Source: Agapanthus africanus
Lineage: Eukaryota; Streptophyta; Magnoliopsida; Asparagales; Amaryllidaceae
DNA length: 64,000 nucleotides
Direction of reading: 5' to 3'
Assembly: GCA_030015575.1 (NCBI GenBank)
Contig: CM057340.1
Span: 754,175,632 to 754,239,631, forward strand
Numbering within the stretch: the first letter of the stretch is position 1; the number at the start of each line of letters is the position of its first letter. Below, piece after piece: positions 21,797 through 32,578 of the stretch. Position numbers and translations under genes: made by a program. The notes under the pieces are model-generated. The model did no database searches and was not told the DNA's origin. It saw nothing but the letters and a program-made list of their open reading frames with translations.

Positions 21797-24580
21797 CGTT
21801 ATGCCTTGCTTCCTAGTGTACGGAGACGGAGACGTGGCATGCACGAGACATATTTACTCAAAAATAAATACGTTAAGTGTAAATAAGCAATATATAAAAT
21901 GCATAAGAATTGACAAGAGATATAAAATGAACAACTTTTATTAACATTCATCTTTACAATACACTGCTTTGAAAAGGAAAGTACAAAGATATAAAGCAAT
22001 GCCTAAACAGTGGCATATGAAATAAAAATTAAGTACAAGGAAAAGTTAGAAGTCCTGCTGCTCGGTGAACTGGTCCACGTCTTCCTGGATAGGCTCGATC
22101 TCGAAAGAGTCCGGTCCTCCTGAAGAATATTCCAAAGAAAGAAAAGACAGGAATGTCGTCAGCGAACCAGTACTTGGTAAGTCCCAAAAGAAAGACAAGA
22201 ATACAACAAGTAATGTGGAGGGAACTATTAAGTTATACAGGTATCAGTTTATTATTCTAACATAGTTGTTTATAGTTTGGTACAGAAAATATCAGTGTAT
22301 ACGAGAGGAGTCCAACTTGCTCTGTGAACTAAGGTAACATGTAGTACAAGGCCCCATCAAAACCTACGTGACAACGACACGAGAGTTCATATAGGTGTCT
22401 TTTAGTGACCATCTCGTTCCACTTCTAATACATTCCCCGTAATGTATTGTTTCATATAGCTTATATTTATCAGACTTGCCGAGACCATGGATACAAGTTT
22501 TTCATGTAATCAGGTTCAGGATGTAAACAAGTAGTCATGTAATCAAGTCAAGTTATACCTATGGTTTGGTCAAGTCAAGCATATTTGCATGTTGATATAG
22601 TGGTTGAATTCTGGTATTCAAGTTCAAGTTTGAGTATACATGTCTGGATTCATGTTTGAATTGGATTCTGGTTTGGATTGAATTCAAGTTTGATTTAGAT
22701 TCAAACTTGAGTCAGACACTTAGAACTGATTTGGATTCTGAATTAGATTCGGGAGTTATCGGTAACTGCTGCATATGGACGACAGGATTTGTATCTTTTT
22801 CTAAGACAATTACTATTGATAATACGTTAAGTTTTCTATCTTAAATAGGCAAACACTCACTTTCTCCGGCTCCCTGAGGCTCAAGAGAATTGATCTCGCT
22901 TAAATATATATTTACTAAAGTTCTTAACAGTATTTTATATAGCTCGAGGGGGTTTTATGAAAAATATTTTTAACATATAGTTTCAAAATAATCTTGAAAA
23001 ATTAATTATATTATTTAGGGTTTTCATGAATGTGAATTTTAGAGATTTGAGGTATTTTAGTGATAATTATCTTAACTTGAATAGTTCATGGTATTTTACT
23101 GTAATTTTGTCTTGTATTGATATTTTGATAGTATTTTGATGAAACTTGCAATTATTTTATTTAAAAAATATAAGTTATTATATTTTGAAAATATACAGAT
23201 TTGTAATATTTATATAATTATTAAAAATTAATTTTGATTATTAAGTAGAAAATTTCGTTTTTCTTAAAAATCGTATTAAAAACCTTTCGAGACCGAATGC
23301 TCCGTGAGGAGGTCTGCATCTCACTCTACTAGTCCAAGAATGTGTGATTTTCTACACCATCCAATAGCGGTTCTCCTAAAGAGGGTTGTAGAGGTACAAT
23401 CGCAAAGGGATTTTAAATACAATTTAAAGAAAACCGTTTTGTATAGTACATGGTATTTTAATGAAATATATTGTATTCGCCGCAAAGATAGGTTCAAAAA
23501 GAATCATTCTATTGAATCCATGTGTTTGTGAGAGGCAGGTCATCACCTCGTGAAGTTTTCTAAAAGTATAATTAAATATGACAATTAAATATGGTAGATA
23601 CAAAGTTCATGGTATTTTAATGTAAAAATTAGGTTTCATGATATTTTAGAGTGAAAGTTTGTTCCAACCATTAGTTATATGATTACAAATATGGTGTAAA
23701 AATATGGATCAAAAATATAAAAGAATAAGTGAACTTTTTAGGATTTAGAATAAAATGTCGGTATTGACTCCACTTACCGATATGTTTTGAAAAGGAAGAG
23801 AGGGATAGGGAGGGACTTACTAGCTAGATAGATGAAGAGAAGGTAGAAGGAGAGAGGGTTGTCGTCGTGCCATCGCGGGGTCGTCGGAAATTGCTTCGAT
23901 CCTCGCCGGAACTTGATCTCTTCCTAACTCTACTTGTACTCTTCTTGTACTTAGAAAACTTTGAGAATTTTGGCTATAATTTTCAGAATGAGGAAGGGCT
24001 AGGATATGGGGTAGTATTTATAGTGTGGAATTAAGGTTTTGAGATTAAAAGAGTGAATCAAAATGCATTAAAAAGTGATAAATTGGGGAATTGAGGGGTC
24101 TCTATTTGATTGCAGAGTAATCAAACAGTGCAAGGGTGATGGGGGTAGGCCAAGGGACTTGTGTGAAAAGCACGGGCACCATCACCTACGGATGGACCGT
24201 CGGTGCCGGCCAAAAAGAAGATCTCGCCAGTCGTTTTGTGGAAATGGGTCGGTGGATCTTGGCCACGTGTTCCTCTCTGTCTTTATACCTTTTTGCACAT
24301 GTTTATTTTTCCAAATTTTTCATTTTTATGTGCATTACACGTGTAAACTTTTGGGCTTTCAAAAAGTTAAAAAGAAAAAAATCAGAAAAAATATAATGTG
24401 TCTGATGGAGTTCGAACACGGGGGCTATTCATAGCAGTGCAAGGGCTTTACAAGTGAGCTACAAGTTGTTCCTTGTTGTTCTTAAACAAAAATTAACTTA
24501 TAAACGGTACTCAGGCTTGTAAACTCCGTTCTGTACATTAAATTTAAAAATTTTCGTACAGTAAATCCAGAGTCGTTACA
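21797..24580 (-). mobile_element. Solo LTR, family C (2.78 kb)
   Basis: Minus-oriented LTR starting TGTAACGACTC at 24580, flanked by perfect CCTCG repeats inside the copia integrase. Its first 0.9 kb aligns with the plus-strand copy at 24887-25813. Its other end (cgttatgcc at 21797) is not the canonical TG/CA, so a base or two may have been lost. It contains no gag or pol. The tRNA-like boxes at 24409-24461 lie near its 5' end. Imperfect repeats of ttggattctg occur at about 22600-22760. Confidence 0.8.
24409..24461 (-). promoter_or_regulatory. tRNA-like A and B boxes in LTR C (solo copy)
   Basis: On the minus strand TAGCTCACTTG (A box, 24451-24461) is followed by GTTCGAACT (B box, 24409-24417). 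The A box fits TRGYnnAnnnG. The B box differs from GWTCRAnnC at its last base. Confidence 0.5.
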
Positions 24581-24886
24581 CCTCGAAGGGCTTTACAGAC
24601 TACTGTAAAGAACACGACATACAGAGGTAATATACAGTTTCAGGACTTCCAGAGCAAAATGGGGTAGCGGGGCGGATGAATATAACACTACTAGAGCGAG
24701 CTAGAAGTATGCAGTTGCAATCCGGCCTTTCTGATGACTTCTGGGCAGAGGCGGTGAATCATGCATGTTATTTGTTTACCAGGTCTCCATCTACAGCCAT
24801 AAATCTTCAGATCTAAGAAGAAATATGGACAGGAGAGTTAGTCAGTTATGATTCGTTACGAGTGTTTGGGTGCCCTGTTTACTCGT
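24581..24886 (+). pseudogene. Copia integrase, second part
   Basis: Continues the integrase after the solo LTR: KGFTDYCKEHDIQ, a stop at about 24630, then SGLPEQNGVAGRMN with the catalytic glutamate region altered (family has AERMN; here AGRMN, so the glutamate is replaced by glycine), LLERARSMQLQSGLSDDFWAEA, a further stop, and FGCPVYS, where the next LTR cuts it off. Integrase would join cDNA to the chromosome; this copy is dead even apart from its stops. Confidence 0.85.
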
Positions 24887-25813
24887 TGTAACGACTCTAA
24901 TTTCACTGCACGATTTTTTTTACAATTAATGTACAGAATAGAGTTTGCTAATCTGAGTACAAGTTATAAATTTAATTTGTTTACAACAAGAAACAACTTG
25001 TAGCTCATTGGTAAATCCTTGCACTACTGTGATATAGCCCCTGTGTTCGAATCCTATTAGCCACATATTATTTTTCTGAATTTTTATTTTAAACTTTTTG
25101 GAAGTCCAAAAGTTTACACGTGCAATACACGTAAAATGAAAAGTTACAGAAAATCAAACATGTGCAAAATGCTACTAACCGCGAGAGGGACACGTGGCAC
25201 AAATCCAAGCCCTAACCCCTCACCTTGGACCGGTGAGATTGCTCCCCAGGCCGGCACCGCCACGCCCCTCGTGGGTAATGGCCTCCGTGTCTTGCCCACT
25301 AACCTCTTGGCCTACCCTCACTACTCCTATTCTGTTTGATTTTCCTGCATTTATCCAGAGAGTGTTAATTCACCTTTTAAACCAAATTTTAATGCATTTA
25401 AATTCTTTCTTCAATCCCTAAAACCCTAATTTTACCCTATAAATACAACCCAATACCCCAGCCCTCTTCATTCTGAAATCTCTTGTTAAAAATTCTTAAA
25501 AATTTCTAAATCAAAGAAGAGTACAGGCGGAGTTAGCTCAAGTTCACTTTCCGGTAAGGATTCGAGATGTTTCCGGCGACTCCGCGACACCACGACGATC
25601 TCAATCCCTTCCCCCTCTATTCTTACCCCCCATAACTTATAAGTCCCACCTCTCTTCTCCTCTTCTTACTTTAAAATGATATCTTTTCAAATCACGTCGG
25701 TAAGTGGAGTTATACCGACATTTAATTTTATACTCTTTAAAACTACAACTTTTCTTAAGGACCACTTATTCATATCATTATACCTTGCTAGTTAAACATT
25801 AACTAAGGAGAGG
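24887..25813 (+). mobile_element. Truncated LTR, family C
   Basis: Starts TGTAACGACTC directly within the copia integrase codon run and matches the reverse complement of the solo copy from 24580 downward. It contains the tRNA-like boxes, a TATA-like ctataaatac near 25438 and the CT-rich start-site region. It ends abruptly at 25813, where the Tekay LTR begins, about one third of the full length. The missing remainder is not found at 36456. Confidence 0.8.
25001..25053 (+). promoter_or_regulatory. tRNA-like A and B boxes in LTR C (plus copy)
   Basis: TAGCTCATTGG (25001-25011) fits the A-box consensus TRGYnnAnnnG. GTTCGAATC (25045-25053) fits the B-box consensus GWTCRAnnC. The 33-bp gap is normal for tRNA genes and tRNA-derived SINEs. 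The flanks do not fold as a tRNA acceptor stem by eye, so this is a promoter-like relic and not a tRNA gene. Confidence 0.6.
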
Positions 25814-26378
25814 TGTCACGCCCCGCTTCCCAGAGTGCGCTAAGATAGGCACGTGACAGAGCCAACCATGCTACCTTTGGATAGGAAACATCCCTCCACA
25901 GTCACATTACGGCTGTCTAGAGATATCAAGAACATTAGAAATAAAATAAACTATCTAGTACATGTCCATGAGCCAGAATAAACGAGTCAAGAAATAATAT
26001 GCGGAAGCAAAAGATCCAATAAACAAAACACCTGGAAAGTAAAACTGGATACTAACTGGATCCTCACTGCTCGGCCTGACGGCGGAAGTACTCCTGATCA
26101 GCCTGCGACAAGGATAAGGGACCCGGGCCATGCAAAACCCAGACGTCAGTGCGTCATAATATCAATAATTCAAGGCAAGCAGGATATAATGAAATATGCA
26201 GGCATGAAGTATGAACAGTAACAAGTCCTCAGTAACAAGTAAAACATAACATGAATATAGATCAGTGAACAAGATATAAACAGGTGAAGTGCAGTGGGTA
26301 GTCTAAACTGTGCTATAGGGTTATCTACTTTATAGTTATTCGAAATCAATTAATGTAATCCTCATCGTAACCCATCGG

Positions 26379-26546
26379 TCTATGCCCTGTTCAACCCCAC
26401 GGGACCACCGTAACACGATATAATAGATGGTGAGTCTATGTCCCGTTCAACCGCACGGGACCACGGTAACAAGATATGATAGACTGTGTGTTTATGTCCC
26501 GTTCAACCCCACGGGACCACAGTAACAAGATGTAATAGCCCTTTGA
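26379..26546. repeat. 56-bp tandem repeat, three units, in the 3' LTR
   Basis: Units start at 26379, 26435 and 26491, each of the form tctatgtcccgttcaacccc…gggaccacggtaac. The same triplication occurs at 33494 in the partner LTR, so it predates insertion. Confidence 0.95.
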
Positions 26547-27605
26547 GTTACGTTCGGATACATTCTTGATTTCCCCATACCCCCAAGGTTATGTGTGTAA
26601 GTCAGGTATTGATAAATCTGAGACTAATGCCAACACAAGATCAAGCAGGTACAAGTTTGTCTGTATAGACAACAGGAAGTGTTCGTAGGGACAACAGGTC
26701 AAGATTGTCGGCATTAGTAACAAGATCAGGTAACATGTCAAGCTGTGGTACATCGGTCATGTCAGGTGGTGTACATGTATCAAGTCATGTCAAGTAGTGC
26801 ACAGGTATCAAGTCATGTCAGTAGTAGTGTATCAGGTCATGTCAGGTAGTGCACAAGTATCAAGTGAGTGCTCATAATCAAACTGTAATAAGTATGGGTG
26901 CAAAAAATCAAGTATGGAGTACTAATATAACAATAAAATGGAATAATGTGATATGGTATGCAAATAGATATAAATTCAAAGATATGGATGCACAATTATC
27001 GATTAAGGTTACATTTATAGTTCCAATACTAATTAGGATGCACTTTATTAGACATGGGGTGTTAATATCACAGTGTTATGTATTAATATGATCTATGGAT
27101 GCAGTTATATATATTCTAAATGAGATGGACGCAAACGGGTATCTGAGAAGTTATAAAACTATAAAATGGTAATGTGGGATGTACAACTAAGCAATATATG
27201 ATGTAAATATTGATATGGATGCAGTATATTATAATCTAGTATGTAACAAGATAGGTTTTCATGACCTAGATCTGAAATGATATGAATGGATGCAAACGGA
27301 ACATCGAAAAGCTATAATATGAAACATGGGATACTGGATTTAAAATACAGGTATGATATTTATTTAAATAGGTATATAATGAGTTATATATCACGTAGCA
27401 AGATTAACTTGCCTGAACGGATCACAAAACGGAATGCGTACGCAGCGTCCAAAGTCGGTAAAAGTCTCGATGCACGCTAGCGTGTATGGAACAGGACCAG
27501 GCAGTGCAAGAGAGTGACCATGCTGGTTAGGAACGCCTACTGGGTCGTCTGGAAAGGCAGCGACGGTCACGGCTCCGGCGGGTGATCACCGGAAAAGAAG
27601 TAAGA

Positions 27606-28295
27606 TCAAGAAGAGAAAGAGAAAGAAGAAGAAGAAGCGACTAGGGTTTGGTGTTCTGGGTTCAGAAGGGAGGTGAGGCGAGACAGAGAACATGATGACA
27701 ACGATAGGCCGTCGACGGCAAGGTTCAGGCGATAGTTTTCGGCAAGGCAGTGGAGTTTCTTGGGTTCCAGGGTTTCTTGAAGTCGGGGCTGTGGTTGATG
27801 GTGGTGGGGGTGTCGGGAGATCGGGAGAGAGAGAGGTGATGAGAAGGAGGAGGCGACGACGATGTCTCCGGCGATGAGGGGTGCCGGCATCCGGGTGTGC
27901 AGGGATCTCGTCGGGTTTGGGTGCAGGGTTTTCTCGGGTTGCATGGATAGTCGGGGAGTGAAGTGGGTGGTTGCAGAGGTTAGAAAGGTTGAGGAGGTCG
28001 GCGGCGGTGAAGGGTGACGACGAGGAATCGCCGACGGCGAGGTGTGCAGGGTTTCATGTTGGGTCGCAGTGGGTTTCTTTTGAGGTAAGGAGAGAGGAAG
28101 GTCGAGAGTGTCGGAGAGGGAGGAGAGGATAGGGAAGAAGGTGGAGACGAGGGGGCGAAGTCGGCGGTGTTGGCGACGGCGACGAGGGCAGGCGAGGTCG
28201 GGGCTAGCTATGGGTTCTAGCGGGGAGAAAAATAAGAAAGAAGAGGACGGGAGGAAGAAGGAGAGAAAGGTGGCGGAGGTCGTCAGTGAAGCCAC
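27606..28295 (-). CDS. 229-codon ORF inside the Tekay LTR, function unknown
   Basis: A reverse-strand ORF beginning MASLTTSATFLSFFLPSSSF, in the same sense as the element. It lies directly downstream of a CT-rich tract that resembles a plant 5' untranslated region. The protein is rich in Ser, Pro, Arg, His and Leu, with no recognised domain; the N-terminus has a hydrophobic stretch (about residues 8-30). The partner LTR has the same ORF at the same length (34705-35394) with about 20 amino-acid differences and no stop. It could be a leader protein, but composition-driven openness in GC-rich DNA is an equally simple explanation. Confidence 0.25.
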   Translation of the reverse strand: MASLTTSATFLSFFLPSSSFLFFSPLEPIASPDLACPRRRRQHRRLRPLVSTFFPILSSLSDTLDLPLSLPQKKPTATQHETLHTSPSAIPRRHPSPPPTSSTFLTSATTHFTPRLSMQPEKTLHPNPTRSLHTRMPAPLIAGDIVVASSFSSPLSLPISRHPHHHQPQPRLQETLEPKKLHCLAENYRLNLAVDGLSLSSCSLSRLTSLLNPEHQTLVASSSSFSFSS

Positions 28296-29327
28296 GGGGT
28301 CGGAGTGGTGGCGACTATGAGGCGAGGGCGTGGCTCACGCGGGGTTAGGGTTTCGTGAGGCGGGAGAAAAGAAAATAAAGAAGGAGAAGAAGAAGAGAGA
28401 GGAGAGAGAGTACGTGAGGGTGTGTGTGTTAAATAGGGATGGGTTTTATAAAAGGATTAAAATATATAAAAAATAGAGAGAGAGAGACAAAGAAAGAGAG
28501 AGAAAGGGAGAGAGAGATAGAGAGAAAAGAGAGATCGAGAGGAGAGAGAGAGAAGAGGAGGAGAAAGAAATTTGGCTTCATACGGGAAGAAAGAAAGAGA
28601 ATAGAGAGAGAAGAGAGAGGGTCTGTGCGTTGAGGGAAAGAGAAAGAGAGAGGAAAGGAGTGTGGACCCACGAGAGTTGAGTTAATTGTTAGGATTTTAA
28701 TTTAGGAAATCTTTTAGTTAGGTAAAATATTTTCTGTTAACGAAATTTAAAAGCTGTGGATTAAAAATATAAAGATATTAATTTTAATAAAATTTGAATT
28801 TTGGCGGGATACAAAAATATTCCAAAATATGCCCGTGTCGGGTCTAAAAATTCAGATTTAAAATATGAAAAATATACGCGACGTCCAAAATTCAAAATGA
28901 ACGCTCAGGTAACGAAAATGCATACCCCCAAGAACGGATGCACATACGTGCGCGTAGCCATCCAAACACGTCCGTTTCACTGAATGGGACAAGAACAAGA
29001 TGCACGGATGACACCACGGGGTTTGTGGTATCATGCAGGCCATGTTATGTATTTTTAAAATATTTTACGTGATTTAAAATGTTATATGGTAAAATATGCA
29101 ATGCCAGATAAAATGCCAGTATGCACTAAACATGAAAATGCCCAGTCTACGTAATAAGTCAGGGTAATTAATAAATATGAATCAAACAGGTTCAAGCAAG
29201 CGAGTCGGGTCGAACGCAATATAAAATGTAACATACTATTCGCATCCAAAACACAATAGATCAGGAAAATACCACAATTAAGAAAATACGAGAACTGGAA
29301 TAGGTATAAATGAACTAGGTTGTTACA

Positions 29328-29366
29328 TTATACCCAACTACAAAAAGAATTTCGTCCTCGAAATTC
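29328..29366 (-). other. 3' end of the Tekay internal region with hairpin motif
   Basis: A perfect dyad GAATTTCG-tcct-CGAAATTC (29347-29366) lies just upstream, in element sense, of the priming region GTAGTTGGGTATAA abutting the 3' LTR. A similar GACGAAATTC motif precedes the LTR in many plant Tekay elements. Confidence 0.7.
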
Positions 29367-29445
29367 CAAGAACAAGAAAGGATAAACAATCAAGAAACTA
29401 CAAGAATAGGTGTGGAAACTTCTGTCGGATTTCGTCTTCTCGTTC

Positions 29446-30560
29446 TCAAGTCAATTCTCCATGCGAGTGATTTCCCCAAGAAACAAGTACGAGAGGGATA
29501 GCCTTGTTCTTAAGAACCTTTTCCCTTTGATCAACAATCGACATCGGTCGTTCCTCAAAGGTCAAATCCTCTCTTACAGTCAGCTCCGAATGATCCAGCA
29601 CGTGTGTTTCATCTCGAACATACTTACGGAGTTGAGATACGTGAAACACGTCATGAACATTCGCCAAAGATTGTGGTAAAGTCAAACGATACGCCACTTC
29701 TCCAACACGCTCCAAAATCTCGAAAGGCCCAACGAATCGGGGACTAAGCTTGCCTCGACTCCCAAAACTCCTCAAGTTGGTGATATCTTCAAGAATACCA
29801 GATCACCAACAGTGAACTCTAGAGGTCTTATCGATGTATCGGCCCAACTCTTCTGCCGATCTTGTGCTGCCTTCAAATGATTCCGGATAGTATTAACTTT
29901 CTCCATGGTTTGCATGATCAAATCCGGTCCCAAAAATCTTCATTCTCCAACATCGTCCCAACAAACAGGTGAACGACACTTGCGACCATATAATGCTTCG
30001 AATGGAGCCATCTGAATAGTCTCCTGAAAACTGTTATTATAAGAAAACTCCACCAAGTGTAGATGATCCTCCCATGAACCCTTGAAGTCTAACATGCAAG
30101 CTCTCAATATGTCTTCAAGAGTTTGGATTGTTCTCTCCGACTGGCCATCTATCTGAGGATGATAAGCTGTGCTAAATTTCAATCGAGTCCCTAAACTTTC
30201 CTGTAAGCTCCTCCAGAAGTGTGATAAGAAACGGGTGTCACGATCGGACACGATGCTCACCGGTACTCCATGCAATCTCACAATCTCCTGCATGTACCGT
30301 TCTGCTAACGCTTTCATTGACTGACCAACTCGAAACGGTATGAAGTGAGCTGCCTTGGTCAATCGATCAACAATCACCCAAACTGCATTGTTGCCCTTTG
30401 GGCTCCACGGTAATGCTGTCACGAAATCCATGGTTATATGTCCCCACTTCCATTGAGGAATCGGAAGTGGTTGCAATAAACCAGCAATCCTTTGATATTC
30501 AGCCTTAACTTGCTGACACACCAAGCACTTTGCTACAAACCGAGCAATCTCCCTTTTCAT
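29446..30560 (-). pseudogene. Tekay integrase with C-terminal chromodomain
   Basis: The upstream piece (29940-30560) starts with the Cys-x2-Cys half of the integrase zinc finger (CLVCQQVK). It holds the DDE core: Asp in WVIVDRLTKAAHF, Asp in IVSDRDTRF and Glu in GQSERTIQTLED. The downstream piece (29446-29775) has the GPY/F region ([22 protein letters not shown]) and then the chromodomain [25 protein letters not shown]. This domain targets chromovirus integration to particular chromatin. A frame change lies near 29776-29800, and the ORF open at 29940 ends near 29930. The zinc-finger histidines lie just upstream in a broken frame. Confidence 0.9.
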
Positions 30561-30847
30561 GCTTTCCTACCAGAAATGCTGTCTTAGATCGCGGTACATC
30601 TTTGTGCCTCCAGGATATACTGAATAAGCGGAACTGTGTGCCTCCTTCATAACTTCTTCACGAATATCTCCTTTTCGCACACACAAACGATTACCATATC
30701 GCAACGAACCATCTTCATGAATCAATAGTCCGTTCGAAGTCCAGCTTCAACCTGTTCTCGAAACTTTTGCAATCTAGGGTCCTGTAACTGCGCTGCTTTA
30801 ATATTCTCGATCAACGATGACTGTACTTGCAGCTGCATCAACTGTCC

Positions 30848-31806
30848 CTACGAATGCGGTAGCACAATCTCCAAATCGAATCTCCGAAAGTCTTCAATAA
30901 GTTCCTTCTGTGTAGTCAACATCTGAATTGCTGGCAACCGACTAAGCGTATCCGGCACAACATTAACTTTCCCCGGATGGTATTTAAGATCAAGATCGTA
31001 GTCAGCCATCAGCTTCAACCATCTACGTTGCCTCATATTAAGCTCTTTCTATGTGAACACATAGTTCAAGCTTTTGTGATCGGTGAATACTTCGACCCTT
31101 TCGCCCAATAAGTAGTGTCTCAAAATCTTTAAAGCGAAAATCACAGCTGCTAGCTCCAAATCATGAGTTGGGTAATTCTTCTCATGGGTCTTCAACTGTC
31201 TCGATGTGTAAGCTATAACCTTCCCATGCTGCATCAAAACACATCCCAATCCTTTCCCAGATGCGTCGCTGTGAATCACCAATCCTCCGGAACTGTCTGG
31301 TACGGTCAAAATAGGAGTGGTTATCAATCTGTGCTTCAATGCCTCAAAAGCTGACGCACACTTATCCGTCCACACAAACGGTACTTCCTTATGCGTAAGC
31401 TTGGTCAGAGGCTCAGCCAAACGAGCAAAATTCTTCACGAACCTTCTGTAGTATCCTACAAGTCCAAGAAAACTTCTGATCTCGGCAACGTTCTTCGGAA
31501 TCGGCCAATCTCGAACTGCTGCAATCTTTTCGGGATCAACGATGATTCCATCTCCGGACACGACATGCCCCAAAACTTCACTTCTTCAAGCCAAAACTCG
31601 CACTTGCTCATCTTTGCATACAATCTTTCTTGCCTCAATGTCTGCAGTGCGATCTTCAAGTGTTCTGCATGCTCTTCAATACTCTTTGAGTAGACCAGAA
31701 TATCATAGACAAACATCACTATAAACTGGTCCAAGAACGGTGAAAAGATTCGGTTCATCAAGTCCATAAATATCGCCGGTGCATTCGTGACTCGGAATGG
31801 CATCAC
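30848..31806 (-). pseudogene. Tekay reverse transcriptase (palm) and RNase H
   Basis: 31456-31806 carries the palm and thumb blocks (MPFRVTNAPAIFMDLMN, then FVYDILVYSK). The family motif has two aspartates here; the first is replaced by tyrosine (codon 31705-31707). The frame then shifts to 31049-31573 with the connection and RNase H ([36 protein letters not shown]). A TAG at 31049-31051 replaces the usual glutamine before [10 protein letters not shown]. The rest ([15 protein letters not shown]) ends at 30848. The active-site loss makes this copy incapable of reverse transcription. Confidence 0.9.
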
Positions 31807-31890
31807 TAAATACTCGTAATGTCCATATCGAGTTCGGAACGCAGTCTTGCAAATATCCTCTGATTTAACTCGGACCTGATGGTATCCAGA

Positions 31891-32578
31891 TCACAAATCC
31901 AGTTTCGAGAATACCCTCGCGTCACTAAGCTGCTCGAACAATTCTCCAATGCGAGGGATCGGGTACTTGTTCTTAATAGTCACCCGGTTTAATTCTCGAT
32001 AATCGATGCATATCCTCCTTGTGCCATCTTTTTTCTTGACTAGAAGAACTGGAGCTCCCCAAGGTGGATTGCTGCTGCGAATCCAACTCTTCTCAAGCAA
32101 TTCGGTAACCTGCTTCATGACTTCTTCCAACTCCACTGGTGCCATTGGATAGTACGCCTTTGAGATTGGCGCTGCACCAGGAACAAGATCGATCGCAAAC
32201 TCCACATTTCGTTTTGGCGGTAAACCCGAGATGTCCTCGAACACGTCCATGAACTCTCGAATTATAACTGGAGCTTCCTTCTTATCAACTTCCATCGATG
32301 AAAGAATACTGTTTGTCGGCCTAGCCCTAAACTCGACTGGCCCGACAGAACTGCTTTCTCCAGTGAAAACAAACTCCGGATGTCCGGGAATCTGGAAAAT
32401 CACTTTGTTTGCCCTACAATTAATGTGAGCGTGGAAAGTGCCGAGAAAATCCATTCCCAAGACAACTTCATAACTGCCGGTATTGATCACCAAGAAATCT
32501 GCAAAACATGAACTGGTAAGCAATGAAACTGAGAGAACCAATGGAATTTCACGACCATGAATCAAGGAAATGAAACAA
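31891..32578 (-). pseudogene. Tekay protease C-terminus and reverse transcriptase start
   Basis: Starts within protease ([21 protein letters not shown] is the C-terminal protease block), continues through the linker ([18 protein letters not shown]) into reverse transcriptase fingers ([35 protein letters not shown]), and stops at a TGA (31891-31893) in the LDL*SGYHQ block. The protease active site and all of gag are missing. Upstream, the frame joins leader sequence at about 32578. Confidence 0.9.

Larger units (their letters stand above)
19153..24886 (+). mobile_element. Ty1/copia element, 3'-truncated, with nested insertions
   Basis: A plus-strand copia order (LTR, primer site, gag, protease, integrase) runs from 19153. 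It is interrupted by a hAT-type MITE (20216-20685) and a solo LTR of family C (21797-24580). It is cut off at 24886 by another family C LTR. Reverse transcriptase, RNase H and 3' LTR are absent from the window. Confidence 0.85.
25814..29327 (-). mobile_element. Tekay family A 3' LTR
   Basis: Begins TGTCACGCCCCGC and ends …ctaggttgttaca. It contains, left to right, a 56-bp triplication, catgtcaggtagtgcac-type repeats (26750-26870), AT-rich sequence with ggatgcac motifs, a GC-rich block with a long reverse ORF (27606-28295), a GA-rich tract (28470-28650) and the conserved accacggggtttgtggtatcatgcagg end region. Confidence 0.9.

Noticed and set aside
24581-24886. Functional integrase C-terminus of the second copia element
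   Set aside because: There are two in-frame stops, and the conserved glutamate of the NGVAERMN block reads as glycine.
25001-25060. A functional tRNA gene
   Set aside because: The A and B boxes are good, but no acceptor stem, anticodon stem or closed cloverleaf could be paired by eye, and the block repeats inside LTR copies.
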